The notes under the pieces are model-generated. The model saw only the letters and a list, made by a program, of their open reading frames with translations. It was not told the DNA's origin and did not search any database. DNA of 64,000 nt from Desulfarculaceae bacterium. Its GTDB lineage: Bacteria; Desulfobacterota; Desulfarculia; Desulfarculales; Desulfarculaceae. Position 1 is the first letter of the stretch. The number at the start of each line of letters is the position of its first letter. Both the position numbers and the translations under genes were made by a program. The DNA is taken from contig JAIPEN010000013.1 of assembly GCA_021737145.1 (NCBI GenBank), forward strand, positions 41,911 to 105,910, written 5' to 3'. Below, one piece after another: positions 51,925 through 59,756 of this stretch.

Positions 51925-52599
51925 ATGAGCGAGGAAAGAATCAAAGAGCTGCTCCAGGAGCTGCACGAGGGTGTGGTGGAGTATGACGAGGAACGGGTGG
52001 TCGCCGCCTCCAACGCGGTGCTGGCCGAGGGCTTCAACGTGTACAACGCGGTGATGAACGGCCTGGCCGCGGGCATGGAAGAGGTGGGCGAGCTCTACGA
52101 CCAACAAGAGTACTTCGTGCCCGAGCTTCTCATGTGCGCCGACGCGCTCTACGCGGGTCTGGACATCCTCAAGCCCCACATCGACCCGGCCGACGTGGGC
52201 TCCTCCGGGGCCAAGGGCCAGGTGGTGCTCGGCTCCATCCAGGGCGACGTGCACGACATCGGCAAGAACATCATCAAGATGATGTTCGAGGTGGCCGGCT
52301 TCACGGTGCACGACCTGGGCCGCGACGTGCCCCTGGAGAACTTCGTGGAGGAGCAGCTCAAGACCGACAGCGAGATCGTGGCCATGAGCGCCATGATGAC
52401 CACCACCATGATGGGCATGAAAAAGGTGGTGGAGATGATCAAGGAAAAGAACCCCAACGTGCAGATCATGCTGGGCGGCGCGCCGGTCACCGGAGACATC
52501 GCCGACCTGTTCGGCGCCGACGGCTATGCCGAGAGCGCGGGCAACGCGGTGCAGGAGGCGGTGAAGATGGTGGCCAGCCTGCGCAAACTGCAAAGCTAG
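51925..52599 (+). CDS. corrinoid (cobalamin-binding) methyl-carrier protein
   Basis: Corrinoid protein of 224 residues of the MtaC/MtbC/MttC type. N-terminal helical cap (about 1-90) and B12-binding Rossmann domain with VLGSIQGDVHDIGKNIIKMM (about 108-127), which holds the cobalt-ligand His in DVHDIG, then VHDLGRDVPLENFVEE, MSAMMTTTMMGMKKVVEMI and IMLGGAPVTGDIADLFGADGYAE. ATG follows AAAGGACTGAGCAC. It shuttles the methyl group between the UroD-type and MtrH-like enzymes. Confidence 0.94.
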   Translation: MSEERIKELLQELHEGVVEYDEERVVAASNAVLAEGFNVYNAVMNGLAAGMEEVGELYDQQEYFVPELLMCADALYAGLDILKPHIDPADVGSSGAKGQVVLGSIQGDVHDIGKNIIKMMFEVAGFTVHDLGRDVPLENFVEEQLKTDSEIVAMSAMMTTTMMGMKKVVEMIKEKNPNVQIMLGGAPVTGDIADLFGADGYAESAGNAVQEAVKMVASLRKLQS

Positions 52600-52746
52600 C
52601 AAGGCCCCATGGCCGGGGGAACGGCCTGCACCTCTCCCCCGGCCCCACAAATCCCTATCGCCGGCGGGGCGCGCCGCCTTATCAGCGGCGGCCCGGGAGC
52701 CGGGCGCAACAGCGGGCCCCCACGTCAGAATAGCGGGAGACAGTTC

Positions 52747-54822
52747 ATGGACAAAAAAACCGCCAAGGTCATCTTTCAGCCCTCGGGCCGCCGGGGCGAG
52801 GTGGAGACCGGCATCAACCTGATCGAGGCCTCCCGCCAGCTCGGCGTGGACATCGAGGCCCTGTGCGGCGAGAAGAAGGTCTGCGGCAAGTGCAAGGTGC
52901 GCATCGAGACCGGCACCTTCCAGAAATACGGGGTGACCTCCGGCCTGGAGCACGTGAGCGACTGGCAAAAGGAGGAGGACAAGTTCATCACCCCCTCCGA
53001 GCGGGAACTGGGCTTCCGCCTGGCCTGCGCGGCCAAGGTGACCGGCGATCTGCTGGTGTTCGTGCCCGAGGAGTCGCGGGCCGGCAAGCAGGTGGTGTCC
53101 AAGGCGGCGCGGGACATCCCCATCGAGTGGAACCCGGCGGTCCGGCTCTACAGCGTCACCTGCCAGCCCCCCACCTTCGAGGAGCCCACCGCCGACTTCG
53201 AGCGGGTGTGCACCGAGCTGGCCAAGGACTTCGACCTCAAGGACTTGAGGGCCGACCTCTTCGCGCTCAGGAAGCTGCCCACCGCCATCCGCAAGGGCAA
53301 GTGGACCGTGACCGTGGCGGTGTGGAACGGCTCGGAGGTCATCAACTTCTGGCCCGGCGAGGTGACCGACTACTACGGCATCGCGGTGGACATCGGCACC
53401 ACCACCATAGCGGCCTACCTCTGCAACCTGGCCACCATGCAGGTGATGGACACGGTTTCCATGATGAACCCGCAGTGCAAGTACGGCGAGGACGTCATGG
53501 CCCGCATCACCTATCACCAGATGACCCCCGGCGGCCTGGAGCGCATGAGCGACGACCTGATCGAGGGGCTCAACACCTTGATCAAGCAGGCCTGCACCAA
53601 CACCTTCCCGCCCCTGGTCAAGAAAAAGGACGACAACGGCAAGGTGGTCAAGGACGCCGACGGCAACCCCGAACTGGTGGAGTCCCCCGAGGAGGGCGTG
53701 GAGTATCTGCGCCTGGAGCCCGGCGACATCGTGGACATGACCTTCGGCTGCAACACGGCCATGCACCACATCTTCCTGCAGCTGGACCCCGAGCCGGTGG
53801 GCCTGGCTCCCTTCCCGCCGGTGGTCCACCACAGCCTGGACCTCAAGGCGCGGGATTTGGGCCTGGTGATCAACCGGGGCTCCTATGTGTTCGTGCTGCC
53901 CAACGAGGCCGGCTTCGTGGGCGCGGACAACGTGTGCGTGCTGGTGGCCGAGGAGCCCCAGAAGTACGAGGAGATAGCCCTGATCATCGACATCGGGACC
54001 AACGGCGAGCTGGTGCTGGGCAACAAGGACAAGCTCATCTCCAGCTCCTGCGCCACCGGCCCGGCCCTGGAAGGGGCCCAGCTTTCCTGCGGCATGCGGG
54101 CCGCGCCCGGGGCCATCGAGCGCATCAAGATAGACCCCGACACCCACGAGGTGGACTACAAGGTCATCGGGCGGGAGGCCTGGAAGGCCTTCAGCGAGCC
54201 CAAGGAGATGCAGACCAAGGGCATCTGCGGCTCGGGCATCCTGGACGTGTTGGCCGAGCTCTACGCCAGCGGGGTGGTGGCCAAGAGCGGCCGCTTTGCC
54301 AAGGAGCAGAAGTCCGAGCGCTTCCGCTCCAACCCGGACAACCCCCGCCAGAAGGAATTCGTCATCGCCTGGGCCAACGAGACCTCCATCAACAAGGACG
54401 TGGTGATCACCCAGAAGGACATCCGCCAGATCCAGCTGGGCAAGGGCGCCCTGTACACCGGCTGCAAGCTGATGATGCGGCGCATGGGCATCGAAAAGGT
54501 GGACACGGTCAAGATCGCCGGGGCCTTCGGCACCCACGTGGACAAGGCCAAGGCCCTGGCCATGGGGCTGTTCCCGGACTGCGACCTGGACAAGGTGATG
54601 AGCGTGGGCAACGCGGCCGGCGACGGGGCCCGCGCCGCCCTGCTGGACGTGGCCCGGCGCGAGGAGGCCGACTGGATCGCGCGCAACGTGGAGTATATCG
54701 AGCTGACCGTGGAGGAGGACTTTGAGCAGCAGTTCATGGAGTCCATGCAACTGCCCCACATGACCGACGAGTTCCCCCATTTGGAAGGCGTGGTGCGGCC
54801 CGAGATCTTGCACCAGAAATAG
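52747..54822 (+). CDS. RACE protein: reductive activator of corrinoid enzymes (2Fe-2S plus ASKHA)
   Basis: Protein of 691 residues. N-terminal plant-type [2Fe-2S] domain with cysteines in LCGEKKVCGKCKVR and LACAAKV (about 38-98). A linker and an ASKHA ATPase domain follow, with AVDIGTTTIAAYLCNL (about 210), LIIDIGTNGELVLGNKD (about 415) and GICGSGILDVLAEL (about 497). Family knowledge: RACE proteins (AcsV, OdmC/MtoD-like) use ATP and low-potential electrons to reduce inactive Co(II) corrinoid back to Co(I). It lies behind the corrinoid protein. ATG 52747 after GGGAGACAG is chosen over the frame opening at 52609. Confidence 0.92.
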   Translation: MDKKTAKVIFQPSGRRGEVETGINLIEASRQLGVDIEALCGEKKVCGKCKVRIETGTFQKYGVTSGLEHVSDWQKEEDKFITPSERELGFRLACAAKVTGDLLVFVPEESRAGKQVVSKAARDIPIEWNPAVRLYSVTCQPPTFEEPTADFERVCTELAKDFDLKDLRADLFALRKLPTAIRKGKWTVTVAVWNGSEVINFWPGEVTDYYGIAVDIGTTTIAAYLCNLATMQVMDTVSMMNPQCKYGEDVMARITYHQMTPGGLERMSDDLIEGLNTLIKQACTNTFPPLVKKKDDNGKVVKDADGNPELVESPEEGVEYLRLEPGDIVDMTFGCNTAMHHIFLQLDPEPVGLAPFPPVVHHSLDLKARDLGLVINRGSYVFVLPNEAGFVGADNVCVLVAEEPQKYEEIALIIDIGTNGELVLGNKDKLISSSCATGPALEGAQLSCGMRAAPGAIERIKIDPDTHEVDYKVIGREAWKAFSEPKEMQTKGICGSGILDVLAELYASGVVAKSGRFAKEQKSERFRSNPDNPRQKEFVIAWANETSINKDVVITQKDIRQIQLGKGALYTGCKLMMRRMGIEKVDTVKIAGAFGTHVDKAKALAMGLFPDCDLDKVMSVGNAAGDGARAALLDVARREEADWIARNVEYIELTVEEDFEQQFMESMQLPHMTDEFPHLEGVVRPEILHQK

Positions 54823-54841
54823 GACCAACCGTCACGGCCCA

Positions 54842-54869
54842 CCTCCGTCCGGGCGCGCCCGGGCGGAGG
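54842..54869 (+). promoter_or_regulatory. intercistronic hairpin behind the RACE gene
   Basis: CCTCCG-T-CCGGGC and GCCCGG-G-CGGAGG (54842-54869) form a near-perfect long stem with one internal mismatch pair, starting about 20 nt after the RACE stop and ending 28 nt before the small gene's ATG. No T-tract, so probably an mRNA-stabilising or attenuating element. Confidence 0.45.
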
Positions 54870-54897
54870 ATGCCACACCTATTGCGGGAGAGCCACC

Positions 54898-55209
54898 ATG
54901 ACCAAGGTCGAGATAAACGCGGGAGCCTGCGGTTTCATCACCACGGTGGAGACCGAGAAGAAGGGGGCTCGCGCCGTGACGGTGAATATCAGCTCGGACT
55001 GCGAGGCGGTGGAAAAGATGGCCGCCGAGCTAAGCGAGCTGGGCTGCGACGAGCTGCTGCGTCACCGCTTCGCCGAGGGGCCCCTGGCCGAGCTGGCCGC
55101 CCGCACCCTAAGGCACAACGCCTGCCCGGTGATCAGCGGAGTGCTCAAGGCGGCCGAGGTGGAGCTGGGCCTCAACGTGCCCCGCACCGCGAGCATCAAG
55201 TTCGTGTAG
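54898..55209 (+). CDS. small conserved protein of methyltransferase clusters (DUF6951-like)
   Basis: Small cytoplasmic protein of 103 residues starting MTKVEINAGACGFITTVETE. Four cysteines occur in conserved-looking places (GACGF about 11, SDCEAVE about 35, LGCDELL about 50, NACPVISGVLKAAEVELG about 88). From memory, short proteins with an 'xPGxCGFxTxV' opening are found near corrinoid methyltransferase genes and are grouped as a domain of unknown function (I believe DUF6951). GGGAG lies 8 nt before the ATG. It is the last gene before a strong terminator, so it belongs to the methyl-transfer operon. A metal- or corrinoid-handling role is a guess from the cysteines. Confidence 0.72.
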   Translation: MTKVEINAGACGFITTVETEKKGARAVTVNISSDCEAVEKMAAELSELGCDELLRHRFAEGPLAELAARTLRHNACPVISGVLKAAEVELGLNVPRTASIKFV

Positions 55210-55233
55210 CTCGTTAGACCACAGACATCATCG

Positions 55234-55277
55234 CGGCCCCGGCGTCATCAAAACGCCGGGGCCGTTTTGCATTTTTA
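55234..55277 (+). terminator. rho-independent terminator of the methyltransferase operon
   Basis: CGGCCCCGGCGT (55234-55245), loop CATCAAA, ACGCCGGGGCCG (55253-55264), then TTTTGCATTTTT. A perfect 12-bp GC stem plus T-tract 25 nt after the last gene is a textbook intrinsic terminator. Confidence 0.92.
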
Positions 55278-55283
55278 GCGTAT

Positions 55284-55444
55284 TGGGAACTGTTGGGTTT
55301 CGGGGCCGGAGCCCCTCTACCCAACCTACACTATCGCTGAAACCCCGCTCCCAGCGGGCCGCTGAGCCGCGGCGGCGCCCGAGTCCGTGGGGCTACCCAA
55401 GGCATCCCGTCAGCGGCAGCCATGTGCATCGGCAAGGCGCGGCT
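55284..55444 (+). repeat. 161-bp direct repeat, copy 1
   Basis: Aligns without gaps to 55579-55739 at a constant offset of 295 bp, nearly identical over the first about 55 and the middle about 70 bases. The 5' part folds: GTTGGGT (55292-55298) pairs with ACCCAAC (55319-55325), enclosing GGGGC-CGGA-GCCCC. A further CCCGCT-CCC-AGCGGG hairpin lies at about 55344-55358. Confidence 0.75.
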
Positions 55445-55501
55445 GCTCGCAAAACCAGGGCCCCAGCGGGCCGCTGAGCCGCGGCGAAACGCGATGCCGG
55501 A

Positions 55502-55553
55502 GCGCCCTGGCTACTGAGGCGTATTGAACAATACGTCGAAGGGGACAGGGCGC
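55502..55553 (+). repeat. palindromic element copy C
   Basis: Outer arms GCGCCCTG (55502-55509) and CAGGGCGC (55546-55553) pair perfectly; inner arms CGTATT (55520-55525) and AATACG (55530-55535) close a GAAC loop. The flank GCGAAGCG that follows is shared with copy B. Confidence 0.65.
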
Positions 55554-55578
55554 GAAGCGCGCGTTGCAGACCGGCTCA

Positions 55579-55739
55579 TGGGAACTGTTGGGTTTCGGGG
55601 CCGGAGCCCCTCTACCCAACCTACACTATCGCTGAAACCCGGGTCCCTGCGGGCCGCTGAGCCGCGGCGGCGCCCGAGTCCGCGGGGCTACCCAAGGCAT
55701 CCCGTCAGCGGCGGCCGGGTGCGTCGGCGAGGCGTGGCT
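55579..55739 (+). repeat. 161-bp direct repeat, copy 2
   Basis: Second copy of the unit at 55284-55444. Differences cluster in the small hairpin after CTGAAACCC (CGCTCCCAGCGGG versus GGGTCCCTGCGGG) and in the last about 30 bases. The GTTGGGT/ACCCAAC and GGGGC/GCCCC stems are unchanged. Confidence 0.75.
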
Positions 55740-55820
55740 TTGCAGCGGTTTTGGGACGCAGGCGGTTAGGCAGGCATATCGCGGCGACGCCCGAGTCCGC
55801 AGCCGAGAGGCGAAGCTGCA

Positions 55821-55895
55821 GCGATTTGACGACTAAGGCGTATATGGCCATACGTCGCAGGAGGCAAATCGCGAAGCGAGCCTCGCAGGCCGGAA
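55821..55895 (+). repeat. palindromic element copy B
   Basis: Outer arms GCGATTTG (55821-55828) and CAAATCGC (55865-55872) pair perfectly; inner arms CGTAT (55839-55843) and ATACG (55850-55854). About three-quarters identical over 75 bases to copy A at 6836-6910. Ends 12 bases before the adenosyltransferase stop. Confidence 0.65.
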
Positions 55896-55906
55896 TCGGG
55901 CGTCGT

Positions 55907-56470
55907 CTAAAATTCGATGCCTTTGCGGGCCATATGCCCCTTGTAATAAGGATGCTTGACCTGGCGGAACTCGGTGACGTAGTCGCAGGCTTCCTGGATC
56001 TCCGGGGCGGCGTGGATGCCGGTGAGCACCAGCTCGGCCTTGTTCCGGCAGCGGTCGATGAGGTTCAGGGCGCGCTGCACCGAGAGCACCTCGAAGACCA
56101 CCGCCGACAACAGCTCGTCGCAGATGATGACCTCGGCCCCCTCCTTGACCGCGCGCTTGGCGTACCACAGGGCCTCCTCGGCGTGCTCGTAGTGCACCGC
56201 CTGGGGGCCCTTGGACAGGATGAAGGGGTGCTCGCCCGGACAGCGGTAGATGATGTTCTCGGCGTTGGCCAGGGTCTTCACCTCGGCCGAGTCGCCGGAC
56301 TTCATGAACTGCACGAAAAAGACCCTGAGCCCCGAGGCCGCCGCCCGGATGGCCAGGCCCACGCTGCGGGTGGACTTGCCCACCCCCTGGCCGTAGCAGG
56401 CATGGATGAGACCCAGGCCGGGGCGCTCCACCAGGCCGCGGCGCTCGTCGGGGTAGTAGATGGGTTTCAT
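55907..56470 (-). CDS. cobO: cob(I)alamin / cob(I)yrinate a,c-diamide adenosyltransferase (CobO/BtuR type)
   Basis: Adenosyltransferase of 187 residues that attaches the 5'-deoxyadenosyl group to Co(I) corrinoids. P-loop ACYGQGVGKSTRSVGLAIRA (about 25-44), RVFFVQFMKSG (about 49), VIICDELLSAVVF (about 115) and a C-terminal EFRQVKHPYYKGHMARKGIEF matching the CobA/CobO end. ATG 56470 is used; upstream codons are not family-like. It is the last gene in the run from hgcA, 133 nt behind acr3, and fits the corrinoid theme of both flanking clusters. Confidence 0.92.
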   Translation of the reverse strand: MKPIYYPDERRGLVERPGLGLIHACYGQGVGKSTRSVGLAIRAAASGLRVFFVQFMKSGDSAEVKTLANAENIIYRCPGEHPFILSKGPQAVHYEHAEEALWYAKRAVKEGAEVIICDELLSAVVFEVLSVQRALNLIDRCRNKAELVLTGIHAAPEIQEACDYVTEFRQVKHPYYKGHMARKGIEF

Positions 56471-56603
56471 GGGCTCGCGTTGGCTCAAGCCGGGGCTCCT
56501 CGTCAGGGGAACAAATGGTCCCCTTTCTATAGACGAGTTGCCCGGCCAGGGCAAGCCCCGCTTGCCGAGCGCCGGGGCCCGCACGCGGGGCCGCGCTCAG
56601 CGC

Positions 56604-57698
56604 TTAGTCCTGCCGGCAGCTCAGGTGGCAGACCCCGGTGGGGGTGGTTACCTGGTGGGGGTAGTAGCGCCGTTGTATCCAGCGGGCCACGTTGACCAGC
56701 CCGATCAGCACCGGCACCTCCACCAGGGGGCCGATCACCGCCGCGAAGGCCTGGCCGCTGTCGATGCCGAACACGGCCACGGCCACGGCGATGGCCAGCT
56801 CGAAGTTGTTGGAGGCGGCGGTGAAACTCAGGGTGGCCGACTGCTCGTAGGTGGCCTTGGCCTTGAGCGAGAGCCAAAAGCTCACCAGGAACATCACCAC
56901 GAAGTATATGCACAGGGGGATGGCCACCCGCACCACGTCCAGGGGGAGCTGGACGATGTACTCGCCCTTGAGGGAGAACATCACCAGGATGGTGAACAGC
57001 AGGGCCACCAGGGTGACGGGCCCGATGCGGGGCAGGAAGCTTTCCTCGTACCAGGCGCGGCCCTTGAGCCTGAGGCCGATCACCCGGGTGAGGATGCCGG
57101 CGATAAAGGGGATGCCCAGATAGATGAACACGCTCTGGGCGATCTGGCCGATGGAGACCTCCACTTCCATGCCTTCCAGGCCCAGCCACTCGGGCAGCAC
57201 GGTGATGAAAAACCAGGCGTAGAGGGAGAAAAACAGCACCTGGAAGATGCTGTTGAAGGCCACCAGTCCGGCGCAATACTCGGTGTCGCCCCGGGCCAGG
57301 TCGTTCCACACGATGACCATGGCGATGCAGCGGGCCAGGCCGATGAGTATCAAGCCCACCATGTATTCCTGCTGCCCCGAGAGAAAGGCCACGGCCAGGG
57401 CGAACATCAGCACCGGGCCGATGACCCAGTTTTGCACCAGGGACAGGGCCAGCACCTTCACGTTGCGAAAGACCGAGCCCAACTGCTCGTACTTCACCTT
57501 GGCCAGGGGCGGATACATCATCAGAATCAGGCCCAGGGCTATGGGCAGATTGGTGGTGCCCACGGAGAAGTGGTCCATGACCTGGCGGATTCCGGGGAAC
57601 CAGTAGCCCCAGGCCACGCCCACGGCCATGGCCAGGAAAATCCACAGGGTCAAAAAGCGGTCGAGAAAAGAAAGCTTTTTATCGGGCGCTTGGGGCAT
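56604..57698 (-). CDS. acr3: arsenite efflux transporter, Acr3 family
   Basis: Inner-membrane exporter of 364 residues with ten hydrophobic helices. [25 protein letters not shown] (about 125-150) holds the conserved Cys of Acr3, and [23 protein letters not shown] is also family-typical. Later segments [20 protein letters not shown] and [18 protein letters not shown] match bile-acid:Na+ symporter/Acr3 folds. It expels As(III) produced by the arsenate reductase encoded 119 nt upstream. No ArsR gene is present. Confidence 0.93.
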   Translation of the reverse strand: MPQAPDKKLSFLDRFLTLWIFLAMAVGVAWGYWFPGIRQVMDHFSVGTTNLPIALGLILMMYPPLAKVKYEQLGSVFRNVKVLALSLVQNWVIGPVLMFALAVAFLSGQQEYMVGLILIGLARCIAMVIVWNDLARGDTEYCAGLVAFNSIFQVLFFSLYAWFFITVLPEWLGLEGMEVEVSIGQIAQSVFIYLGIPFIAGILTRVIGLRLKGRAWYEESFLPRIGPVTLVALLFTILVMFSLKGEYIVQLPLDVVRVAIPLCIYFVVMFLVSFWLSLKAKATYEQSATLSFTAASNNFELAIAVAVAVFGIDSGQAFAAVIGPLVEVPVLIGLVNVARWIQRRYYPHQVTTPTGVCHLSCRQD

Positions 57699-57817
57699 GG
57701 GCTCGCTCTCCGGAATCCAAAGGTCAGTTCGTCTAGTATTTTACTGGGACAAAGTGATCTTGCCAGACCGGGAGGGAAAAACCGCCACCCGCCGGGCGGG
57801 CCCGGCGCGTCCGGGGC

Positions 57818-58246
57818 TCAGGCCAGCTCGCTTATGAGATCGGCCACGGTCTGCTTGATCCGGTCACGGATCACCCGGGCGGCGGCGAGCTGTTCTTCAT
57901 GGCTGCCGGTGAGCTGGGAGGGGTCGTCAAAGGGCATGTGCAGCCGCCGGGTGATGCCCGGGAACATGGGGCATTCGCTCTCGCGGGAGCTTTCGCACAC
58001 CGTGATCACGTACTCGAAGACCCGGCCCTGTTTGAACAGCTCGAAGACGCTACGCGCCTTGTGGCCGCTGATGTCGACGCCGTCCTCGCGCATCACCTCC
58101 ACGGCCAGGGGGTTGAGGGGGCCGGGCTCGAAACCGGCGCTCTCCACCGCGAAGCGCTCGCCGGCCATCTGTTTCATGTAGGCTTCGGCGATCTGGGAGC
58201 GGGCGCTGTTGTGGGTGCACACGAACAGGACTTTTTTGCCGGGCAT
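57818..58246 (-). CDS. arsC: arsenate reductase, thioredoxin-coupled (low-MW phosphatase fold)
   Basis: Enzyme of 142 residues reducing As(V) to As(III). The catalytic P-loop FVCTHNSARSQIAEAYMK (Cys at about 10, CX5R-S) opens the protein; further Cys lies in VITVCESSRESECPMFPG (about 80-97), where Cys residues take part in the disulfide relay, and FDDP supplies the general acid. GGAGGATGTCCC precedes the ATG. Followed by acr3. Confidence 0.92.
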   Translation of the reverse strand: MPGKKVLFVCTHNSARSQIAEAYMKQMAGERFAVESAGFEPGPLNPLAVEVMREDGVDISGHKARSVFELFKQGRVFEYVITVCESSRESECPMFPGITRRLHMPFDDPSQLTGSHEEQLAAARVIRDRIKQTVADLISELA

Positions 58247-58333
58247 GGGACATCCTCCACAGGGGTTGGCGGCCCTTATATTCTGACCGTCATGCTGGGA
58301 TTGCCCCGTGACAATTTGGCGTCTTTTAGGGGA

Positions 58334-59284
58334 TCAGGCCCGGCAGCCCTCCAGGGGAGCCAGCACCGCCTCTTGATCCAGCTGCCAGCCCACGAAGGCC
58401 AGGCGGGCGGGGCCGTCCACCGTGGCGGGCTCGATCTGGGGACGGCGATAGGTGTAGTTGACCAGCAGGGGGCCTTCGTCGCTGGGCACGAAGCCCTTGA
58501 CCCGGAACACCTCCCAGGGCAGGGAGGCCAGGTACTTCTCCAGGCAGGCCCGCGACAGGGGGGCCGGGTCCTCGTAGCTGAAGGCCACGAAGCCGTCGGC
58601 CGCGCCGGGCAGGTGGCTGGGGCCAGCGGCCAGGGAGGTGATCTCGTTCAGGTCGATGAGCCCGGCCGGGGCGCCCTGGCGCAGGCCGCGCCCGCCCGGC
58701 TCCAGGATCAGGCGGCGCTCCACCGCCGCGTGCACCACCGGCAGCACCGTGGCACCCGGATTCATGGCGGCCAGCTCGTCGGCCAGGGGCTCCACCTCAT
58801 GGGAGGCGATGGTGTCGGTCTTGTTGAGCAGCACCAGGTCGCCGGCCTTGATCTGGTTCTCGTAAAAGGGGCCGAACACCCCGCGCTCGGCGAACATCTC
58901 CGGCTCCACCAGGCTGATCACCGAGCCCAGGGCCACCGGGACCGTGCGGGCCGCCTCCTCCACCGCCTTGATCATCTCGTTGGGATCAGCCACGCCGGTG
59001 GCCTCCACCACGATGCGCTGGGGGCCGAAGCCCTCGACGATTTCGGCCAGGGTGCGGAGAAAGTCCACCCGGAGCTCGCAGCAGATGCAGCCGGCCCGGA
59101 GCTCGCGCACCTGGGCCTGGAAGCCATCGAGCAGCTCGCCGTCCACCCCCAGCTTGCCGAACTCGTTGACCAGCACGGCCAGGGACTCCCCGGCCGGTTG
59201 CTGGGCCAGGATGCGTTGCAGCAGGGTGGTTTTGCCCGCGCCCAAAAAGCCGCAGATTAGATGTACGGGAATGGCTTGGCTCAT
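58334..59284 (-). CDS. CobW/COG0523-family GTPase metallochaperone
   Basis: G3E-family GTPase of 316 residues. Walker A ICGFLGAGKTTLLQRIL (about 10-26), VNEFGKLGVDG, metal-binding CICCELR (about 66-72; CXCC), GVADPNEMIKAVE, and guanine-recognition NKTD (about 155). The C-terminal CobW_C domain includes LPWEVFRVKGFVPSDEGPLLVNYTYR. Members load or sense Zn, Co or Fe; some work with cobalamin pathways. It lies between hgcB and arsC on the same strand. GGAGGAAGAC precedes the ATG. Confidence 0.9.
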   Translation of the reverse strand: MSQAIPVHLICGFLGAGKTTLLQRILAQQPAGESLAVLVNEFGKLGVDGELLDGFQAQVRELRAGCICCELRVDFLRTLAEIVEGFGPQRIVVEATGVADPNEMIKAVEEAARTVPVALGSVISLVEPEMFAERGVFGPFYENQIKAGDLVLLNKTDTIASHEVEPLADELAAMNPGATVLPVVHAAVERRLILEPGGRGLRQGAPAGLIDLNEITSLAAGPSHLPGAADGFVAFSYEDPAPLSRACLEKYLASLPWEVFRVKGFVPSDEGPLLVNYTYRRPQIEPATVDGPARLAFVGWQLDQEAVLAPLEGCRA

Positions 59285-59385
59285 GTCTTCCTCCGGGGTG
59301 TGGGCCGGCCGCGCCGGGCCGGGCGCGAGGCGTATCTACCATTTTTACAGGCGGGCAGTCCGGAGGGCAAAGGAATTCCAGGGGC

Positions 59386-59745
59386 TCAGCAGCAGCCCGG
59401 CCTCTTGCGCTTGGGCGGCGGGGCCAGGCCGATATCGGCCTGGGGAAGGGCCTGGGCGTCGCGGGGCTCGATGGTGCAGCAGCAGGAGTCGCCGGTGCGG
59501 CCCAGGGCGCTGTTGATAACCGCCTGGGCGCAACCCACCCCCGCCTGCACGTGCAGGGCCCCGGCCGGGCAGTTGATCATGCAGGCCCCGCACTCCATGC
59601 AGTCGTCTTGCCGGGCCACGGCCACCCGTTGGTCCCGGAGCTCCAGCACCCCGTGGGGGCAGACCTCCAGGCACAGGCCGCAGCCCAGGCACAGCTCGGG
59701 GTTGGCCCGCAGGGTGGTCACGTCCTTGAGATATTGCAGGGGCAT
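59386..59745 (-). CDS. hgcB: HgcB, ferredoxin-like mercury methylation protein
   Basis: Protein of 119 residues (family usually about 95-105). Two [4Fe-4S] motifs CLGCGLCLEVCP (19-30) and CMECGACMINCP (49-60), then the HgcB-specific GVGCAQAVI (Cys 72) and a C-terminal vicinal pair GCC (118-119). An extra Cys triplet CCC lies at 88-90. Family knowledge: HgcB reduces the HgcA corrinoid, and its terminal cysteines are thought to deliver Hg(II). It lies 11 nt downstream of hgcA, the order seen in all Hg methylators. GGAG lies 8 nt before the ATG. Confidence 0.95.
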   Translation of the reverse strand: MPLQYLKDVTTLRANPELCLGCGLCLEVCPHGVLELRDQRVAVARQDDCMECGACMINCPAGALHVQAGVGCAQAVINSALGRTGDSCCCTIEPRDAQALPQADIGLAPPPKRKRPGCC

Positions 59746-59756
59746 GGCAAGGGCTC

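Larger units (their letters stand above)
55210..55906. other. repeat-filled gene-free interval
   Basis: About 700 bases between the convergent methyltransferase operon and the adenosyltransferase gene. Apart from the terminator it consists almost entirely of repeats: two copies of a 161-bp unit, a partial third (about 55462-55487), and two palindromic elements. The ORFs that can be read through it repeat the same nonsense peptide in both copies and have no ribosome sites. Confidence 0.7.

Noticed and set aside
51697..54828. 1043-codon antisense ORF across the corrinoid-protein and RACE genes
   Set aside because: It is the mirror of GC-rich coding DNA: His/Gly/Leu-rich composition, no family motifs and no ribosome site, while the opposite strand carries well-recognised genes.
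55284..55739. CRISPR array or insertion sequence
   Set aside because: Only two long units with no regular short spacers, and no transposase or cas gene anywhere near.
55283..55769. Short ORFs within the tandem repeats
   Set aside because: Both copies encode near-identical peptides only because the DNA is repeated; no ribosome sites, and stem-loop constraints explain the sequence.
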